15,255 nucleotides of DNA from Actinomycetota bacterium. GTDB lineage: Bacteria; Actinomycetota; Actinomycetes; JACCUZ01. The position numbers and the translations under genes were made by a program. The stretch lies in contig JAVEDG010000156.1 of the NCBI GenBank assembly GCA_030841245.1, forward strand, positions 1-15,255, written 5' to 3'. This document shows, in pieces, positions 12,286 to 15,255 of this stretch. The notes beneath the pieces are model-generated. The model saw only the letters and a list, made by a program, of their open reading frames with translations, had not been told where the DNA came from and did no database searches. Position 1 is the stretch's first letter; every line of letters begins with the position of its first letter.

Positions 12286-13272
12286 ATGCGCATCGCCGTG
12301 ACCGGCTCGATCGCCACCGACCACCTGATGAGGTTTCCCGGTCGGTTCGCCGACTCGCTCGTCGTCGAGCAGCTGGACAAGATCTCCCTGTCCTTCCTCG
12401 TCCAGGACCTCGAGGTCCGGCGCGGGGGAGTGGCGGCCAACATCGCCTTCGGCATGGCCTGTCTCGGGCTGCGGCCGCTGCTGGTGGGCGCGGTGGGTGT
12501 GGACTTCGTCGACTACCGCTCCTGGCTCGAGCGCCACGGGGTCGACACCTCGCCGGTGCTCGTGTCCGACCTGCAGCACACGGCGCGGTTCATCTGCACG
12601 ACCGACCTCGACCACGCCCAGATCGCGTCCTTCTACGCCGGCGCGATGACCGAGGCCCGCGAGATCGAGCTCGGCCCGCTGCACGACCGCGTGGGCGGCC
12701 TGGACCTGGTGGTGGTGAGCCCGAACGACCCCGAGGCGATGCTGCGTCACACCGAGGAGTGCCGCAGCCGCGGCATCCCGTTCGCGGCCGACCCGTCGCA
12801 GCAGCTGGCCTGGATGGACGGCGCCCAGATCCGGCTGCTCGTCGACGGCGCGACCTACCTGTTCACCAACGAGTACGAAGCCGCGCTGACCGAGCAGAAG
12901 ACCGGCTGGACCGCGCCGGAGATCCTGGAGCGGGTCGGCACCCGCGTGACGACGCACGGGGCCAAGGGCGCGGTGATCGAGCGCAAGGGCGAGGACCCGG
13001 TGCAGGTGGCCTGCCCGCAGGAGGAGGCCAAGGTCGAGCCCACGGGCGTTGGTGACGCGTTCCGCGCCGGCTACCTCGCGGGCATCGGCTGGGAGCTGGA
13101 GCCGCAGCGGTGCGCCGAGATCGGCTCGATGCTGGCCACCCACGTGATCGAGACGGTCGGCACCCAGGAGTACGACCTCGGTCAGGCGCGGTTCCTGGCG
13201 CGGTTGGGCGAGGCCTACGGTCCCGCCTCGGTGGCCGAGGTCGCGCCGCTGCTGCGCTGCCCGCGGCCCTGA
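12286..13272 (+). CDS. adoK: Adenosine kinase, PfkB (ribokinase) family
   Basis: This phosphorylates adenosine to AMP in purine salvage. The 328-residue sequence closely follows M. tuberculosis AdoK (Rv2202c) as I recall it: the opening AVTGSIATDHLMRFPGRF, SLSFLV, RRGGVAANIAFG (45-56), FADPSQQLA, YLFTNEYE (191-198), and the PfkB anion-hole motif PTGVGDAFRAG (252-262). Asp257 is the catalytic base and falls at the same number as in the tuberculosis enzyme. This bacterial AdoK type resembles ribokinases more than human adenosine kinase, so generic annotation as sugar kinase would be misleading. The ATG at 12286 follows GAGGGA by 7 bases. It is followed after 7 bases by aat, so the two are probably co-transcribed. 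Confidence 0.92.
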   Translation: MRIAVTGSIATDHLMRFPGRFADSLVVEQLDKISLSFLVQDLEVRRGGVAANIAFGMACLGLRPLLVGAVGVDFVDYRSWLERHGVDTSPVLVSDLQHTARFICTTDLDHAQIASFYAGAMTEAREIELGPLHDRVGGLDLVVVSPNDPEAMLRHTEECRSRGIPFAADPSQQLAWMDGAQIRLLVDGATYLFTNEYEAALTEQKTGWTAPEILERVGTRVTTHGAKGAVIERKGEDPVQVACPQEEAKVEPTGVGDAFRAGYLAGIGWELEPQRCAEIGSMLATHVIETVGTQEYDLGQARFLARLGEAYGPASVAEVAPLLRCPRP

Positions 13273-13279
13273 CGGGTCG

Positions 13280-14002
13280 ATGACGGTCGACCCGCCGCCC
13301 TCGGCGTACGGCTTCCGCGTCGACGTGCTCGAGCCCGGCGACGAGGTCGTCGGTGTCGGCGCGGACCTGCGGCCGGGCACCATCCTCTCGGCGTACCGCA
13401 GCGGGGTCTTCCCGATGCCCGTACGGCGGTGGGGGCCCGTCGCATGGTTCTCACCCGACCCGCGGGGGATCCTGCCGATCGACGGGCTGCGGGTGTGCCG
13501 GTCGCTGCGGAGCTCGCTGCGCCGCTTCGAGATCCGCGTCGACACCGCATTCGACGAGGTCATCACGGGCTGTGCGGACCCACGCCGACCCGGCGGGTGG
13601 ATCCGGCGCGACGTCGCCGCCGCGTACAAGGAGCTGCACCGGCTCGGCTGGGCGCACAGCGTGGAGGCGTGGTCGCACGGCCCGGCCGGACCACAGCTCG
13701 CCGGCGGCCTGTACGGCGTGGCGATCGGCGGCCTGTTCGCCGGGGAGTCGATGTTCCACCGGCAGCGGGACGCCTCCAAGGTCGCGCTGGTCGCGCTGGT
13801 CGACCTGCTGCGCTCGGCGGACCCGGCCGGCCGGCTCGTCGACGTGCAGTGGGCGACGCCGCACCTCGAGACCCTGGGCGTGGTGGCGGTGCCCCGCCCG
13901 CGCTACCTGGAGCTGCTGTCCGCGGCTCTGCGCCTCGACGCTCCGGAGCCGTTCGTCGCGCCGTCGCCCGCGCCCCGGGCCGCCCGGACCACCCGGTCAT
14001 AG
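13280..14002 (+). CDS. aat: Leucyl/phenylalanyl-tRNA-protein transferase
   Basis: This transfers Leu or Phe from its tRNA to proteins with N-terminal Arg or Lys, marking them for ClpS/ClpAP degradation in the N-degron pathway. It is cytosolic. The 240-residue protein matches family length and shows AYRSGVFPMP (39-48), WFSPDPRGILP (57-67), GWIRRDVAAAYKELHRLGWAHSVEAW (106-131), the core GGLYGVAIGGLFAGESMF (142-159) and DASKVALVALVDLL. A Pro/Ala/Arg tail (about 222-240) is extra. The ATG at 13280 lies 7 bases after adoK with only a weak upstream site, so coupling to adoK translation is likely. Not all actinobacteria carry aat. Confidence 0.95.
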   Translation: MTVDPPPSAYGFRVDVLEPGDEVVGVGADLRPGTILSAYRSGVFPMPVRRWGPVAWFSPDPRGILPIDGLRVCRSLRSSLRRFEIRVDTAFDEVITGCADPRRPGGWIRRDVAAAYKELHRLGWAHSVEAWSHGPAGPQLAGGLYGVAIGGLFAGESMFHRQRDASKVALVALVDLLRSADPAGRLVDVQWATPHLETLGVVAVPRPRYLELLSAALRLDAPEPFVAPSPAPRAARTTRS

Positions 14003-14131
14003 CAGGCCGCCGCGGCTGCCCCAGGCCGGCCGGCCGGCACCTCCAGGGATGCCCGCAAAGCTCCGGCGCCGCCAGGTCGGAGGGACACGACGTACCGGCC
14101 GCCCTGCCGTCCCCGGCGGGTGCTGCTGGAG

Positions 14132-14137
14132 TAGGGT
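14132..14137 (+). promoter_or_regulatory. -10 box for cta (cytochrome oxidase) operon
   Basis: TAGGGT, the same -10 word as in front of pspA. Transcription would start near 14144, which excludes the in-frame ATG at 14138 as the ctaC start and supports the TTG at 14219. The 14003-14131 stretch before it holds only GC-rich self-complementary sequence and no gene. Confidence 0.5.
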
Positions 14138-14218
14138 TTGCACCGCTCAGGGGTCATGGGTCGCTCGCTCGCGGGCGGCCTGTTGACCGACAGGGGATCG
14201 ACAGACGGGAAGGCAACG

Positions 14219-15031
14219 TTGGGTCCGTCCGGCACCGACCGTCCGCCGACCGGCAGGGTGCTGCCCAGCCGTCGGTCGCGACGGCTCGCGACCCTTTCCC
14301 TGCTCGTGGTCCCGGTCCTGCTGGCGCTGAGCGGGTGCACGTCCAAGGACATGCCGAACTTCGCCATGTCCGACAAGGGGGCCACCAACCAGTCGGGGCG
14401 CGTGCTCTTCCTGTGGCAGGGCGCGTGGATCGCGGCGTTCGCGACCGGAGCGGTCGTCTGGGGCCTGATCATCTGGACGGTGATCTTCCACCGGCGCAAG
14501 CGCGACGACCAGGGGCTGCCGCCGCAGAACCGCTACAACGTGCCCATCGAGGTCCTCTACACGATGGTGCCGCTCATCATGGTCGGCGTCTTCTTCTACT
14601 TCACGGCGCGCGACGAGGACCGGTTGCAGCAGATCTCGGCTCATCCCGACCACCAGATCCGGGTGCAGGCGCAGCGTTGGTCCTGGCAGTTCACCTACGA
14701 CGGCGACCAGGCGACGACGGTCACCGGCACGCCGGGCAACCCGCCGACCCTCTACCTGCCCAGCGGCCAGACCGTGGAGTTCTCGCTGCACTCGCAGGAC
14801 GTCATCCACTCGTTCTGGGTGCCGGCGTTCAACTACAAGATGGACGTCATCCCCGGACAGGTGAACCACTTCCAGATCACGCCGCGGACGATCGGCACGT
14901 ACGTCGGTCGCTGTGCCGAGCTGTGCGGCCAGGACCACTCGCGGATGCTGTTCAACGTGCAGATCCTCAAGCCCGCTGACTACCAGGCAAAGGTCGCGCA
15001 GATCAAGGCACAGGCGGAGGCTGCGAAGTGA
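14219..15031 (+). CDS. ctaC: Cytochrome c oxidase subunit II, lipoprotein
   Basis: Subunit II of the aa3 oxidase carries the CuA centre that receives electrons from cytochrome c on the outer face of the membrane. From a TTG at 14219 (GGGAAGG 5 bases upstream) it has 270 residues: a basic N-terminus, a lipoprotein signal (about 22-39) with lipobox LSGC (Cys40), and transmembrane helices at about 66-90 and 112-130. A cupredoxin domain carries all CuA ligands: His197 (VIHSFW), Cys232, Glu234, Cys236, His240 and Met243 ([12 protein letters not shown]). The WSWQF electron-entry motif is at 154-158. Longer forms from ATG 14138 or 14156 would put non-conserved sequence before the signal. It overlaps ctaD by 4 bases (GTGA). 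It is shorter than the mycobacterial protein, lacking an insertion after the WSWQF region. Confidence 0.95.
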   Translation: MGPSGTDRPPTGRVLPSRRSRRLATLSLLVVPVLLALSGCTSKDMPNFAMSDKGATNQSGRVLFLWQGAWIAAFATGAVVWGLIIWTVIFHRRKRDDQGLPPQNRYNVPIEVLYTMVPLIMVGVFFYFTARDEDRLQQISAHPDHQIRVQAQRWSWQFTYDGDQATTVTGTPGNPPTLYLPSGQTVEFSLHSQDVIHSFWVPAFNYKMDVIPGQVNHFQITPRTIGTYVGRCAELCGQDHSRMLFNVQILKPADYQAKVAQIKAQAEAAK

Positions 15032-15255
15032 CTCGGATAGCCGACCGGCCGAGCGTCGAGGGCTCGGTCCGTCCACGCCGCAAGGGCGCCATCGTCGTCA
15101 AGTGGATCACCTCCACCGACCACAAGACGATCGGACACCTCTACCTGATCACGTCGTTCGTGTTCTTCCTGGTCGGCGGCCTGATGGCGATGCTGATGCG
15201 CGCCGAGCTGGCCCGGCCCAACAACCAGTTCCTGTCCAACGAGCAGTACAACCAG
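15028..15255 (+). CDS. ctaD: Cytochrome c oxidase subunit I (5' part; runs off window)
   Basis: The first 76 residues of the catalytic subunit that contains haem a and the haem a3-CuB site. The GTG start at 15028 overlaps the ctaC stop in a GTGA arrangement, with GGAGG 7 bases upstream. A basic N-terminus (about 1-22) is followed by the family's [15 protein letters not shown] (about 25-39) and the first transmembrane helix (about 40-57), then [11 protein letters not shown]. Catalytic histidines lie beyond the window edge. Its direct coupling to ctaC supports balanced production of the two subunits. Confidence 0.95.
   Translation, partial: MTRIADRPSVEGSVRPRRKGAIVVKWITSTDHKTIGHLYLITSFVFFLVGGLMAMLMRAELARPNNQFLSNEQYNQ

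Noticed and set aside
12196..13779. Long 5' extension of the small minus-strand gene (600-residue frame)
   Set aside because: It lies antisense to adoK and aat, both with clear family motifs. Only the last 72 codons look like protein and have their own promoter.
14003..14040. Self-complementary GCC/GGC-rich stretch after aat as a terminator
   Set aside because: The possible stems have bulges and too-small loops, and no T-tract follows; not convincing.
1..15255. CRISPR array, tRNA/rRNA genes, phage or transposase genes
   Set aside because: No regular spacer-repeat series, no cloverleaf-like sequence and no transposase, integrase or phage structural motif was seen on either strand.

Overview
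The window is chromosomal DNA from a high-GC actinobacterium. The evidence is the strong GC bias at third codon positions, several GTG/TTG starts, -10 boxes of the TANNNT type placed 6-7 bases before start codons (leaderless genes), and actinobacterial families (SCO2322, DUF3043, PspAA/PspAB, AdoK). The run glycerate kinase - erpA - membrane protein - adoK - (aat) - ctaC - ctaD resembles the Rv2205c-Rv2200c neighbourhood of Mycobacterium tuberculosis as I remember it. I cannot name a genus.

Layout. (1) 1-1790, minus strand: a cobalamin riboswitch (about 1611-1760) and a terminator-like hairpin (1509-1542) precede an SCO2322-family secreted/membrane-anchored protein and, overlapping it by 4 bases, an EcfT/CbiQ-type ECF transporter membrane component that runs off the left edge. 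This is a vitamin B12-controlled uptake operon, probably for cobalt or a corrinoid. (2) 1871-2301: a small conserved protein of 69 residues, then a convergent junction with a 65-bp palindromic element, a G-rich tract and five 13-bp tandem repeats that reach the stop codon of the next gene. (3) 2289-3920, minus strand: an aldo/keto reductase and a DUF3043 membrane protein, both apparently leaderless. (4) 4034-6596, plus strand: a tightly packed phage-shock/envelope-stress operon pspA-pspAA-htpX-pspAB, divergent from DUF3043 across a 113-bp intergenic region. (5) 6614-8209: an accessory-looking island in which three copies of a 51-bp palindromic element separate a small VOC (glyoxalase-fold) gene and a frameshifted AbiEi/DUF559-type gene. 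(6) 8240-10085: glycerate kinase and the iron-sulfur carrier erpA, then a strong hairpin. (7) 10177-12195, minus strand: a large unrecognised cysteine-rich membrane-anchored protein and a small leaderless protein. (8) 12286-15255, plus strand: adenosine kinase (adoK), leucyl/phenylalanyl-tRNA-protein transferase (aat), then cytochrome c oxidase subunit II (ctaC) and the start of subunit I (ctaD).

The most interesting unexplained structures are the 51-bp palindromes (copies at 6614, 7045 and 8159), whose arms resemble those of the palindrome at 2146. Two of them bracket the VOC gene in opposite orientation, and one supplies its stop codon. Next are the riboswitch plus terminator in front of the poorly understood SCO2322 family, and the cluster of leaderless starts. 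No tRNA, rRNA, CRISPR array or transposase gene was recognised.
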